A stretch of 64,000 bases of DNA from positions 1,550,001 through 1,614,000 of the forward strand of contig NC_014618.1 of the NCBI RefSeq assembly GCF_000164865.1, given 5' to 3'. The notes under the pieces were generated by a model. It made no database searches. It had not been told where the DNA came from and saw nothing but the letters and a program-made list of their open reading frames with translations. Positions 7,895 through 16,059 of this stretch are shown here, piece after piece. Source of the DNA: [Enterobacter] lignolyticus SCF1. Its GTDB lineage: Bacteria; Pseudomonadota; Gammaproteobacteria; Enterobacterales; Enterobacteriaceae. The position numbers and the translations under genes were made by a program. Position 1 is the stretch's first letter. Every line of letters starts with the position of its first letter.

Positions 7895-9512
7895 GTGGAT
7901 ACTCCTTTTCTAATCCGCATAACCCCTGCCATACCCAGCGGGTAAATTCGCTTTCACGCAGCGCATCCCCCCACGCGATCGGCTGGACGCCTTTCCAGCG
8001 CTCGTTAAGAAATTCCGAGAGTTGATTCAACGACTGCGCCGGCGTGGTGACCTGGTAGCGGTTGAGCAGGGCCGCGGCGCGGCAGGCGCACAGCTCGCCC
8101 TGGCAGGTGCCCATGCCGACGCGGGTTCTGCGCCGCAGGTCTAGCAGGTTCTTCACCGCCAGATTCTCAACCGCGTACTGTACTTCGCCCGCCGTTACGG
8201 CTTCACATTCGCACACCAGACTGCGGTGCAGGCGGGTATCGCCGAGCCAGGCGGGCGTTCTGTCGCCGTGGCGATACACGGCGGAGCCCCGCAGCGGCGC
8301 CGGTAATGAGATAACCTTATGCAGCGTTTTTTCCGTCGGCTCCCGGGACCCCGGCAGCGGCGTGTCGGCCGTCGAACAGGTCGCGGCATGGTCAAGCTTG
8401 CGGCAGACCGCATCGGTGGCCCACTCGGCCATCAGGCGGTAGGTCATCAGCTTTCCGCCGGTAATGGTGATAAAGCCTTCCAGCCCGTCGCGCTCCGCGT
8501 GGTCAAGCAGCACAATTCCGCGGCTGACGTTGCGGCCGCTGGGGTCGTCGTCGCTGGCGACCAGAGGGCGAACGCCGCAGTAGGCGCGTAAAATCCGCGT
8601 CTGCGCCATGATGGGCGACAGCTTCTCGCCTTCGCGCAGCAGCGTGTCGACCTCCGCCGCCGTCACCCGGTTATCATCGATATCGCGATAGTCAATATGG
8701 GTGGAGGTAGTGCCAATAAGTGAAATAGTGTCGCCGGGCACCAGAATATCGGCATCCGCCGGTTTGCGGCAGCGGTTGATGACGTGCCGGTTGATGCGGT
8801 GATCGAAAATCAGCAGCGACCCTTTCGCCGGGAACATACGAATACGCAGATCGGCATATTCCGCGATGCGCTGGCCCCAGATTCCGCCCGCGTTGACCAC
8901 CATCTGTGCGTAGAGATCTTTTTGCTCGCCGTGGGTTCTGTCGAAAACCGTCACGCCGACGACGCGGTCCTTCTGGCGGATAAGGCCGGTGACTTCGCAG
9001 CCGGTGAGGATGGTGGCGCCATGTTCGCGGGCGTCCAGCATGTTGGCGGCCGTCAGGCGGAAGGGATCAACGGTGCCGTCCGGCACCCTGACCGCGCCCA
9101 GCAGCGACGGGTTAACGGACGGTTCAAGACGCAGCGCCTCCTGCGCCGTCAGCGGTTCCGCGCTGATACCGGCGTTCCGGCAGGCGTCAATGAACTGGCT
9201 TTGCCAGGCCATGCTGTCTTCCGGCAGGGTGATAAACAGGCCGTCGGTGGGTTCGATGCAGTGGCGGGCGATGCGCTTGAGGATCTGGTTTTCCGCGATA
9301 CATTCCCGGGCGGATTCGCCGTCGGTCACGGCATAGCGCGCGCCGCTGTGCAGCAGGCCGTGGTTACGTCCGGTCGCGCCGGTGGCAATGTCATCACGTT
9401 CAACAAGAATGACGCTGAGCCCCCGCAGCGCGCAATCGCGGGCAATGCCCGCGCCGGTCGCACCGCCGCCGATAATAATCACATCGCTTTCATGTTTCTG
9501 GCTGAAGGTCAT
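7884..9512 (-). CDS. glpA: Anaerobic glycerol-3-phosphate dehydrogenase subunit A
   Basis: 542 residues, equal to E. coli GlpA, from the ATG preceded by AGAGGG; an in-frame ATG ten codons upstream is less likely. FAD-dependent oxidation of sn-glycerol-3-phosphate to dihydroxyacetone phosphate. The N-terminal FAD motif is VIIIGGGATGAGIARD; the C-terminal third is a BFD-like [2Fe-2S] domain with cysteines in VCECEAV and GTCQGELCACR. First gene of glpABC, divergent from glpTQ across a shared control region. Confidence 0.96.
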   Translation of the reverse strand: MTFSQKHESDVIIIGGGATGAGIARDCALRGLSVILVERDDIATGATGRNHGLLHSGARYAVTDGESARECIAENQILKRIARHCIEPTDGLFITLPEDSMAWQSQFIDACRNAGISAEPLTAQEALRLEPSVNPSLLGAVRVPDGTVDPFRLTAANMLDAREHGATILTGCEVTGLIRQKDRVVGVTVFDRTHGEQKDLYAQMVVNAGGIWGQRIAEYADLRIRMFPAKGSLLIFDHRINRHVINRCRKPADADILVPGDTISLIGTTSTHIDYRDIDDNRVTAAEVDTLLREGEKLSPIMAQTRILRAYCGVRPLVASDDDPSGRNVSRGIVLLDHAERDGLEGFITITGGKLMTYRLMAEWATDAVCRKLDHAATCSTADTPLPGSREPTEKTLHKVISLPAPLRGSAVYRHGDRTPAWLGDTRLHRSLVCECEAVTAGEVQYAVENLAVKNLLDLRRRTRVGMGTCQGELCACRAAALLNRYQVTTPAQSLNQLSEFLNERWKGVQPIAWGDALRESEFTRWVWQGLCGLEKEYPHEL

Positions 9513-9784
9513 GACATTCCCTCTATTTTCGTTTTCTTCCATTTAGCCATATAAATCGTATGGATTGTTTGATTTCGAGCATATTCGCGCATAAATGGAA
9601 AATGAAACGTGATTTCGTGCTCACTATGGAACACATTGTCATAAATCTGTAACATTCTGTGCGATGTTTCACAGTATGAGAGCAACCATTTCCCTACCAT
9701 CCCGCCCTTAATATGAGAAATCGGAAGTTTATTTGATGTCGTCGTTAAGACGACGGTTAATACCTGTGGCCACGGAGGCTGAAT
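9513..9784. promoter_or_regulatory. Shared glpABC/glpTQ control region with CRP site
   Basis: 272-bp divergent regulatory region. A CRP-like site TGTGC-GATGTT-TCACA lies at 9658-9673. Sequences around 9573-9625, such as TCGAGCAT and CGTGCTCA, resemble degenerate halves of the GlpR operator. In E. coli the equivalent region carries GlpR operators and CRP sites, plus FNR input for glpA. The CRP site is the only one I call with confidence. Confidence 0.6.
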
Positions 9785-11152
9785 ATGTTGAGTATTTTCA
9801 AACCTGCACCCCATAAAGCGCGGTTGCCGGACGCAGAAATAGACCCCCTCTATAAGCGTTTGCGCTGGCAAATTTTCCTCGGGATCTTTTTTGGCTATGC
9901 GGCCTATTATCTGGTGCGTAAAAACTTTGCGCTGGCAATGCCTTACCTCGTTGAGCAGGGGTTCTCCCGCGGCGATTTAGGCTTTGCGCTGTCCGGGATT
10001 TCTATCGCCTACGGCTTTTCGAAATTCATCATGGGCTCGGTGTCCGACCGCTCGAATCCGCGCATTTTCCTGCCCGCGGGCCTGATCATGGCGGCGCTAG
10101 TGATGTTGTTTATGGGCTTCGTGCCGTGGGCGACATCAAGCATCATGGTGATGTTTGTGCTGCTGTTCCTCTGCGGCTGGTTCCAGGGCATGGGGTGGCC
10201 GCCGTGCGGGCGCACCATGGTTCACTGGTGGTCGCAGAAGGAGCGCGGCGGCATCGTTTCGGTGTGGAACTGCGCGCATAACGTGGGCGGCGGCATCCCG
10301 CCGCTGCTGTTCCTGCTCGGGATGGCCTGGTTTAATGACTGGCATGCGGCGCTCTATATGCCGGCCTTTGGCGCCATTCTGGTGGCGATTTTCGCTTTCG
10401 CGCTGATGCGCGATACCCCGCAGTCCTGCGGCCTGCCGCCGATTGAAGAGTACAAAAACGACTATCCGGATGATTACAACGCGAAGCATGAAGAGGAGCT
10501 GACGGCAAAACAGATCTTCATGCAGTACATACTGCCCAACAAGCTGCTGTGGTATATCGCCGTGGCGAACGTTTTCGTTTATCTGCTGCGCTACGGCATT
10601 CTCGACTGGTCGCCGACCTACCTCAAAGAGGTGAAGCACTTCGCGCTGGATAAATCCTCCTGGGCCTATTTCCTGTACGAATATGCCGGGATCCCGGGGA
10701 CGCTGATTTGCGGTTGGATGTCGGACAAAGTGTTCAGGGGCAACCGCGGTGCGACGGGGGTCTTCTTTATGACCCTGGTCACGATTGCCACCATCGTTTA
10801 CTGGCTCAACCCGCCGGGCAACCCGACGGTCGATATGATTTGTATGATAGTGATCGGCTTCCTTATCTACGGACCGGTGATGCTGATTGGCCTGCACGCG
10901 CTTGAGCTGGCGCCGAAGAAAGCGGCCGGGACCGCCGCCGGGTTTACCGGGCTGTTCGGCTACCTCGGCGGTTCCGTCGCGGCCAGCGCCATTGTCGGCT
11001 ACACCGTCGACTTCTTCGGCTGGGACGGCGGCTTCATGGTGATGATCGGCGGCAGCATTCTGGCGGTACTGCTGCTGGTGGTCGTGATGTTTGGCGAAAA
11101 ACGCCACCACGCGGAAGTGCTGGCAAAACGTCAGGAAGGAGCGCAGAAATGA
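9785..11152 (+). CDS. glpT: Glycerol-3-phosphate:phosphate antiporter
   Basis: 455 residues (E. coli 452), 12 membrane segments, OPA family of the major facilitator superfamily. It imports sn-glycerol-3-phosphate in exchange for inorganic phosphate, and in E. coli also admits fosfomycin. Conserved parts include AAYYLVRKNFALAMP at the first helix and FQGMGWPPCGR in the region of helices 4-5. The ATG follows a strong GGAGG. The stop overlaps the glpQ start by four bases (ATGA). Confidence 0.97.
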   Translation: MLSIFKPAPHKARLPDAEIDPLYKRLRWQIFLGIFFGYAAYYLVRKNFALAMPYLVEQGFSRGDLGFALSGISIAYGFSKFIMGSVSDRSNPRIFLPAGLIMAALVMLFMGFVPWATSSIMVMFVLLFLCGWFQGMGWPPCGRTMVHWWSQKERGGIVSVWNCAHNVGGGIPPLLFLLGMAWFNDWHAALYMPAFGAILVAIFAFALMRDTPQSCGLPPIEEYKNDYPDDYNAKHEEELTAKQIFMQYILPNKLLWYIAVANVFVYLLRYGILDWSPTYLKEVKHFALDKSSWAYFLYEYAGIPGTLICGWMSDKVFRGNRGATGVFFMTLVTIATIVYWLNPPGNPTVDMICMIVIGFLIYGPVMLIGLHALELAPKKAAGTAAGFTGLFGYLGGSVAASAIVGYTVDFFGWDGGFMVMIGGSILAVLLLVVVMFGEKRHHAEVLAKRQEGAQK

Positions 11153-12225
11153 AAAGCACATTGACCCGAATCGCAACCGGCCTGCTGCTGGCAGGCGCCC
11201 TGGCAAGCCAGGCGCTGGCGACGGATAAAATCGTTATTGCGCATCGCGGCGCCAGCGGTTATCTACCGGAACATACGCTACCGGCGAAGGCCATGGCTTA
11301 TGCGCAGGGAGCGGACTATCTGGAGCAGGATCTGGTGATGACGAAGGATGACCGGCTGGTCGTCTTGCACGATCACTATCTTGACCGGGTCACCGACGTC
11401 GCGGAACGTTTTCCAGACCACGCCCGTAAGGACGGGCGTTTCTACGCCATCGATTTTACGCTCGACGAAATCCGTTCGCTGAAGTTTACCGAAGGCTTTG
11501 AGATTGAAAACGGCAAAAAGGTGCAGACGTTCCCTGGCCGATTCCCGATGGGTAAATCTGATTTCCGCATTCATACCTTTGAAGAGGAAATTGAATTTGT
11601 TCAGGGACTGAACCATTCGACGGGGAAAAATATCGGTATCTATCCTGAAATTAAAGCGCCGTGGTTCCACCATCAGGAAGGCAAAGACATTGCCGCGAAA
11701 ACACTGGAGGTGCTGAAAAAATACGGTTACACCAGCAAGTCGGATCGTGTCTATTTACAGTGCTTTGACGTCAACGAGCTCAAGCGCATCAAAAATGATC
11801 TCGAACCGAAGATGGGCATGAACCTCAACCTGGTACAGCTTATCGCCTATACCGACTGGAATGAAACCCAGGAGAAACGTCCTGACGGTACGTGGGTAAA
11901 TTACAGCTACGACTGGATGTTCAAACCGGGTGCGATGAAGCAAATCGCCCAGTACGCCGACGGTGTCGGGCCGGACTACCACATGCTGGTGACCGAAGGG
12001 TCGACGCCGGGACACATCACGCTGACGGATATGGTGAAGGAGGCGCACGCCAGCAAGATGCAGGTGCACCCGTATACCGTGCGCGCCGATAAGCTGCCGG
12101 AATATGCCACGGATGTGAATCAGCTTTACGACGTATTGTATAACCAGGCGGGCGTGGACGGACTGTTTACCGATTTCCCGGACAAAGCGGTGCAGTTCAT
12201 GCAAAAAAAGGGTGAATACCGCTAA
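11149..12225 (+). CDS. glpQ: Periplasmic glycerophosphodiester phosphodiesterase
   Basis: 358 residues, same as E. coli. A cleavable signal peptide (residues 1-25, h-region TGLLLAGALA, cleavage after QALA) is followed by a GDPD TIM barrel. Catalytic landmarks are AHRGASGYLPEHT (His, Arg, Glu) and LVVLHDHYLDR (Asp, His), plus EIKAP for the Ca2+ site. It hydrolyses deacylated phospholipid headgroup diesters to glycerol-3-phosphate, which GlpT then imports; the four-base overlap couples the two genes. Confidence 0.97.
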   Translation: MKSTLTRIATGLLLAGALASQALATDKIVIAHRGASGYLPEHTLPAKAMAYAQGADYLEQDLVMTKDDRLVVLHDHYLDRVTDVAERFPDHARKDGRFYAIDFTLDEIRSLKFTEGFEIENGKKVQTFPGRFPMGKSDFRIHTFEEEIEFVQGLNHSTGKNIGIYPEIKAPWFHHQEGKDIAAKTLEVLKKYGYTSKSDRVYLQCFDVNELKRIKNDLEPKMGMNLNLVQLIAYTDWNETQEKRPDGTWVNYSYDWMFKPGAMKQIAQYADGVGPDYHMLVTEGSTPGHITLTDMVKEAHASKMQVHPYTVRADKLPEYATDVNQLYDVLYNQAGVDGLFTDFPDKAVQFMQKKGEYR

Positions 12226-12237
12226 TCGCTTATCCGG

Positions 12238-13116
12238 TTAGCGCAACACGGTTTGCGTGAGTTGGCGCAGACACTCTTCAAGCAGCGCCAGCGGGCTGCC
12301 TTCCACAGGCGGTTCGCTGGCGATAAGCGAAATGTGACGGTAAAACGCAGGCTCAAGGGCTACTGAGCGTAACGGTTGGGCCAGCGTTTTAAGCGTTAAT
12401 TCAGGCAGCAATGCGATTCCAAGACCCTGATGAATAAAACTCATCGCTGTTGTCGGGTGGTCAAATTCATATTTTATTTTTGGGGTGATATTCTGCTCTG
12501 CAAATAACGACATAATGCTCATCTCATAACGTCCTTTGCTAATAATTAGCGCTTCTTCAAATAAATCCTCTAATTGAAGGGATGTACGCTGAGAGAAGAG
12601 GTGATTATCAGGGACTACGGCGGTGAACTTATCCTTATAAACCGGAAATGAGTACATTTCCCGTACCGGAAAATGGACAAATCCGGCATCCAGCTGTTGT
12701 GAGCGTACCGCGTCGATGATTTCAGCGCTATTTGCTTCGTGTGGAATTATTTTTACCTGCGGATGATGCATTTCAAAATAACGTACCACATAGGGCAGAA
12801 TGCTGGCGCAAACGCTGGGAAAGCTCCCGACCCGCAACTGGCGCGCAGGCAAGCGCTTTTCCTGTTCGGCCAGTTCTTTCACCGCGTTGACCTCATGAAG
12901 AATGGCCCGCATTCTGGTCACAATGCGCTCCCCGACGGGTGTCAGGCAGGCCTCTTTGCGGCGTTCTCGTTGCAAAAGAGGGATGCCTAATTCCTCTTCC
13001 AGCGCCGCAATCGCCTGGCTGACGGCGGATTGGCTCATAAAGCGTTGCTTGCCTGCGACGGTAAAACTACCGGAATCGACCACGGCGAGCAGGACGCTGA
13101 TTTGTGTTAATGTCAT
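12238..13116 (-). CDS. LysR-family transcriptional regulator, accessory
   Basis: 292 residues. An N-terminal winged HTH (residues 1-60, AGKQRFMSQSAVSQAIAALEEELG) precedes a LysR substrate-binding domain (about 90-290). It is divergently transcribed from the MFS gene at 13298, the usual arrangement for a regulator and its target. Its last codon lies 12 bases from the end of convergent glpQ. The pair is absent from the E. coli glpQ-inaA-yfaE neighbourhood. I do not recognise a named orthologue; the effector is unknown. Confidence 0.88.
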   Translation of the reverse strand: MTLTQISVLLAVVDSGSFTVAGKQRFMSQSAVSQAIAALEEELGIPLLQRERRKEACLTPVGERIVTRMRAILHEVNAVKELAEQEKRLPARQLRVGSFPSVCASILPYVVRYFEMHHPQVKIIPHEANSAEIIDAVRSQQLDAGFVHFPVREMYSFPVYKDKFTAVVPDNHLFSQRTSLQLEDLFEEALIISKGRYEMSIMSLFAEQNITPKIKYEFDHPTTAMSFIHQGLGIALLPELTLKTLAQPLRSVALEPAFYRHISLIASEPPVEGSPLALLEECLRQLTQTVLR

Positions 13117-13297
13117 AAGTAATCACTAATTGATAAGATTAAAATGAGTAATTTTACTAATGCCTGAGCGCAGGATACTCTTCTCTTCGTGCTAAATTAC
13201 AAAAAAGTGTGCGTTATTATTTATATGAATTATGAGTTTTGTTTTCTTTATATTTTTAGTAAATAATTGCTCGCGCTGTACCAACAGGTTGTTTTCA
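13117..13297. promoter_or_regulatory. Divergent LysR/MFS intergenic region
   Basis: 181 bp, AT-rich. A LysR-type imperfect dyad TAATC-N12-GATTA lies at 13120-13141, right upstream of the regulator start, and could serve as its recognition site. Confidence 0.4.
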
Positions 13298-14488
13298 ATG
13301 AAAGAAAAATTATGGACTAAGGACTTTTGGGCAATTACGATAATTAGCTTCATCATCTTTTTTGTCTTTTACGTTCTGTTAACGCTCCTTCCACTCTATA
13401 TTGCCGATAATTTACATGCCGCAGCCGACCAGGCCGGGCTGTTGGTGACGTTTTTTTTGATTGCCGCCATTATCATTCGCCCTTTCGCCGGGCAGTGGGT
13501 GGGAAAATATTCGAATAAATGGATTCTGATGCTTTCTTCTCTGGCCTTTTTGGTCATTACCGCGCTGTATCCTTTATGTCATTCCGTTGAAGTGCTGCTG
13601 TGTGTACGAGTGCTTCATGGTATTACCTTCGGTGTGATAACGACGGTGAAAGGGACGATTTCCGCGCGGTTAATACCGGCCTCCCGACGTGGAGAAGGCA
13701 TCAGTTTTTTCTCTCTGGCGATGGGGCTGGCGATGGTTGTCGGGCCATGGATTGGCTTGAACATGGCGCGGCATGGTGCATTTATTCCGGCATTCTGGCT
13801 GTGTACGGCCGTTGCAGCCCTTGGCATTTTACTCGCGTTGATTGTGAAAGTACCGCCTATCATTCGCCATGCCGATGGCTCAAAACCTAAATTCGGTTTT
13901 GCTGCGATGTTCGATCGCGCAGCGCTGCCGTTTGCGACGGTGACATTTTTCATGACCTTTTCGTATGCTGGCGTTTCCGCCTTTTTGGCCCTTTATGCGC
14001 GGGAGCTGGGGCTATTGGCGGCAGCGAGTAATTTTCTGCTGTGTTATGCCATATGTCTGATGGTTTGCCGGGCCTTTACGGGGAATGTCTGTGATAAAAA
14101 GGGTCCCAAATATGTGGTGTACCCCTGTCTGCTGGCCTTTACCCTCGGTTTAATTGTGTTGGGATACGCCCACGGTAGCGTGATGATGATCGTCTCCGGC
14201 GCGCTGATCGGTATTGGCTACGGATCTGTTACTCCGATTTTTCAGACGCAGATTATCAGTTCAGTGGCGCCGCATAAAATGGGCGTGGCGAATTCGCTAT
14301 TTTTTAATGCTATGGACGCAGGACTGGCTCTCGGTGCCTTTATTATGGGCCTGATGGTGGGAGGTGTAGGGTATCGGGCAATCTATCTGGTGGGCGCTGT
14401 GCTAGTGGTGTTTGCGGGCGTTTTATATGTGGTTCAGATGAAAAAACGCGGTACCGTCAGGTTTGTATCCGCGCATGAAGTGCACTAG
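13298..14488 (+). CDS. MFS transporter, probable drug/metabolite exporter
   Basis: 396 residues with 12 predicted membrane segments. I start it at the ATG of MKEKLWTKDFW: it has CAGG upstream and the protein then begins with a charged cytoplasmic tail and helix 1, whereas the in-frame ATG 22 codons earlier adds an odd hydrophobic leader. A motif-A-like loop RPFAGQWVGKYSNKW follows helix 2 and a second copy, RAFTGNVCDKKGPK, lies in the second half. Similar proteins are generally annotated as MFS efflux or uptake carriers. The substrate cannot be read from sequence; the divergent LysR gene probably controls it. Confidence 0.85.
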   Translation: MKEKLWTKDFWAITIISFIIFFVFYVLLTLLPLYIADNLHAAADQAGLLVTFFLIAAIIIRPFAGQWVGKYSNKWILMLSSLAFLVITALYPLCHSVEVLLCVRVLHGITFGVITTVKGTISARLIPASRRGEGISFFSLAMGLAMVVGPWIGLNMARHGAFIPAFWLCTAVAALGILLALIVKVPPIIRHADGSKPKFGFAAMFDRAALPFATVTFFMTFSYAGVSAFLALYARELGLLAAASNFLLCYAICLMVCRAFTGNVCDKKGPKYVVYPCLLAFTLGLIVLGYAHGSVMMIVSGALIGIGYGSVTPIFQTQIISSVAPHKMGVANSLFFNAMDAGLALGAFIMGLMVGGVGYRAIYLVGAVLVVFAGVLYVVQMKKRGTVRFVSAHEVH

Positions 14489-14574
14489 GCTGGCGCTGGT
14501 GGTCATTTTTGCGCAGGACAAGGTGCGAGTGTTGAGGTTTAGCGGGCTAAATGCAACGTGAGTCAGTCTGAAGA

Positions 14575-14829
14575 TTATATGTCGATCTCTATATCGCCTT
14601 TTGCCCTGCAGCAGCAGGGCAAAATTTCCCCGTCATTGATAAAGGCCAGCGGCTCGGTCAGCCAGTCCACCTGTCCTGTCACCAGTCGGCAGCGGCAGGA
14701 ACCGCAGTAGCCTTCGCGGCACTGGTATTCCACCTCGATGTTATGCGATTCCAGCGCCGCCAGCAGCGACGGGTGCTCTTCCCGGCACAATACCTGCGTG
14801 CCGGAGAGGCGAAGGGTAACGCGGCTCAT
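14575..14829 (-). CDS. yfaE: [2Fe-2S] ferredoxin that maintains the NrdB diferric-tyrosyl cofactor
   Basis: 84 residues, plant-type ferredoxin fold with the ligand cluster YQCREGYCGSCRC and the fourth Cys in LPCCC. In E. coli YfaE supplies electrons for assembly and repair of the diferric tyrosyl radical of NrdB. Its ATG overlaps the nrdB stop codon by one base, so it is translated with its partner. Confidence 0.95.
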   Translation of the reverse strand: MSRVTLRLSGTQVLCREEHPSLLAALESHNIEVEYQCREGYCGSCRCRLVTGQVDWLTEPLAFINDGEILPCCCRAKGDIEIDI

Positions 14830-15959
14830 CAGAGCTGGAAGCTGCTCAGGTCGTCAGTATCGACTTCCGCATCGATCTGGCCGACCAGGTAGGAGCTGAC
14901 CTCCACTTCCTGCGGCGCCACCTGGACGTTGTCGGAGACAAGCCAGGTGTTGATCCACGGAATCGGGTTAGAGCGCGTCTGGAACGGCAGATCGAGCCCC
15001 ACGGCCTGCATGCGGATGTTGGTGATGTACTCGACGTACTGGCACAGAATGTCTTTGTTCAGGCCGATCATCGAGCCGTCGCGGAACAGGTAATCCGCCC
15101 ACTCTTTTTCCTGCTGCGCCGCCTGGACGAACAGGTCATAGCACTCCTGTTTGCACTCTTCGGCGATCTCCGCCATCTCCGGGTCATCAGAGCCGGAGCG
15201 CAGCAGGTTCAGCATGTGCTGGGTGCCGGTCAGATGCAGGGCTTCGTCGCGGGCGATAAGACGAATAATTTTCGCGTTGCCTTCCATCAGCTTGCGTTCA
15301 GCGAAGGCGAAGGAGCAGGCGAAGCTCACGTAGAAGCGGATCGCCTCCAGCGCGTTGACGCTCATCAGGCACAGATACAGCTTCTTCTTCAGATCGCGCA
15401 GATTAACGGTGATGGTTTTACCGTTAACGCTGTGCGTCCCTTCGCCCAGCAGATGCCAGTAGCTGGTCAGCTCGATCAGCGTATCGTAATACTGCGAGAT
15501 GCCTTCCGCGCGTTTTTGGATCTGCTCGTTGGTCACGATATCGTCAAACACCGTCGCCGGATCGTTTACGATATTGCGGATGATATGGGTATAGGAACGG
15601 GAATGGATGGTCTCGGAGAACGCCCAGGTTTCCACCCAGGTTTCCAGCTCCGGAATCGAAATCAGCGGCAGCAGGGCAACGTTCGGGCTGCGGCCCTGAA
15701 TGGAGTCCAGCAGCGTCTGGTACTTCAGGTTGCTGATGAAAATATGCTTTTCATGCTCAGGCAGCGCCTGGTAGTCAATGCGGTCGCGGGAAACGTCAAC
15801 CTCTTCCGGACGCCAGAAGAAGGAAAGCTGTTTCTCGATCAGCTTTTCGAAAATGTCATATTTTTGCTGATCGTAGCGCGCCACGTTGACCGGCTGGCCG
15901 AAGAACATCGGCTCTTTGAGCTGGTCGTTTTTCGTCTGTGAAAAAGTGGTGTATGCCAT
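14829..15959 (-). CDS. nrdB: Class Ia ribonucleoside-diphosphate reductase, beta subunit
   Basis: 376 residues from the ATG of MAYTTFSQTK, exactly the E. coli length; upstream in-frame ATGs run through the REP region and are rejected. Ferritin-like helical protein that houses the diferric centre and the stable tyrosyl radical. The stretch SETIHSRSY contains the iron ligands Glu115 and His118 and radical Tyr122. The C-terminal tail, which docks on NrdA, ends DDLSSFQL. Second gene of nrdAB-yfaE. Confidence 0.97.
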   Translation of the reverse strand: MAYTTFSQTKNDQLKEPMFFGQPVNVARYDQQKYDIFEKLIEKQLSFFWRPEEVDVSRDRIDYQALPEHEKHIFISNLKYQTLLDSIQGRSPNVALLPLISIPELETWVETWAFSETIHSRSYTHIIRNIVNDPATVFDDIVTNEQIQKRAEGISQYYDTLIELTSYWHLLGEGTHSVNGKTITVNLRDLKKKLYLCLMSVNALEAIRFYVSFACSFAFAERKLMEGNAKIIRLIARDEALHLTGTQHMLNLLRSGSDDPEMAEIAEECKQECYDLFVQAAQQEKEWADYLFRDGSMIGLNKDILCQYVEYITNIRMQAVGLDLPFQTRSNPIPWINTWLVSDNVQVAPQEVEVSSYLVGQIDAEVDTDDLSSFQL

Positions 15960-15985
15960 TGAGGTGAGTCCTGTTGAGATTTTAT

Positions 15986-16052
15986 TGCCCGGCGGCACTG
16001 CGTTTGCCGGGCCTACAAAACCGTAGGCCGGGTAAGCGTAGCGCCACCCGGC
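15986..16052. repeat. Intra-operon BIME between nrdA and nrdB
   Basis: Two REP elements: TTGCCCGGCGGC...GCCGGGCCTAC (about 15986-16016) and GTAGGCCGGGTAAGC...CCACCCGGC (16023-16052), in inverted orientation. They lie between two cotranscribed genes and could influence relative mRNA stability of nrdA and nrdB. Confidence 0.82.
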
Positions 16053-16059
16053 GAAGTAC

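Noticed and set aside
9608..9625. CGTGA...TCACT in the glpA/glpT gap considered as a second CRP site
   Set aside because: The half-sites are separated by eight bases instead of six.
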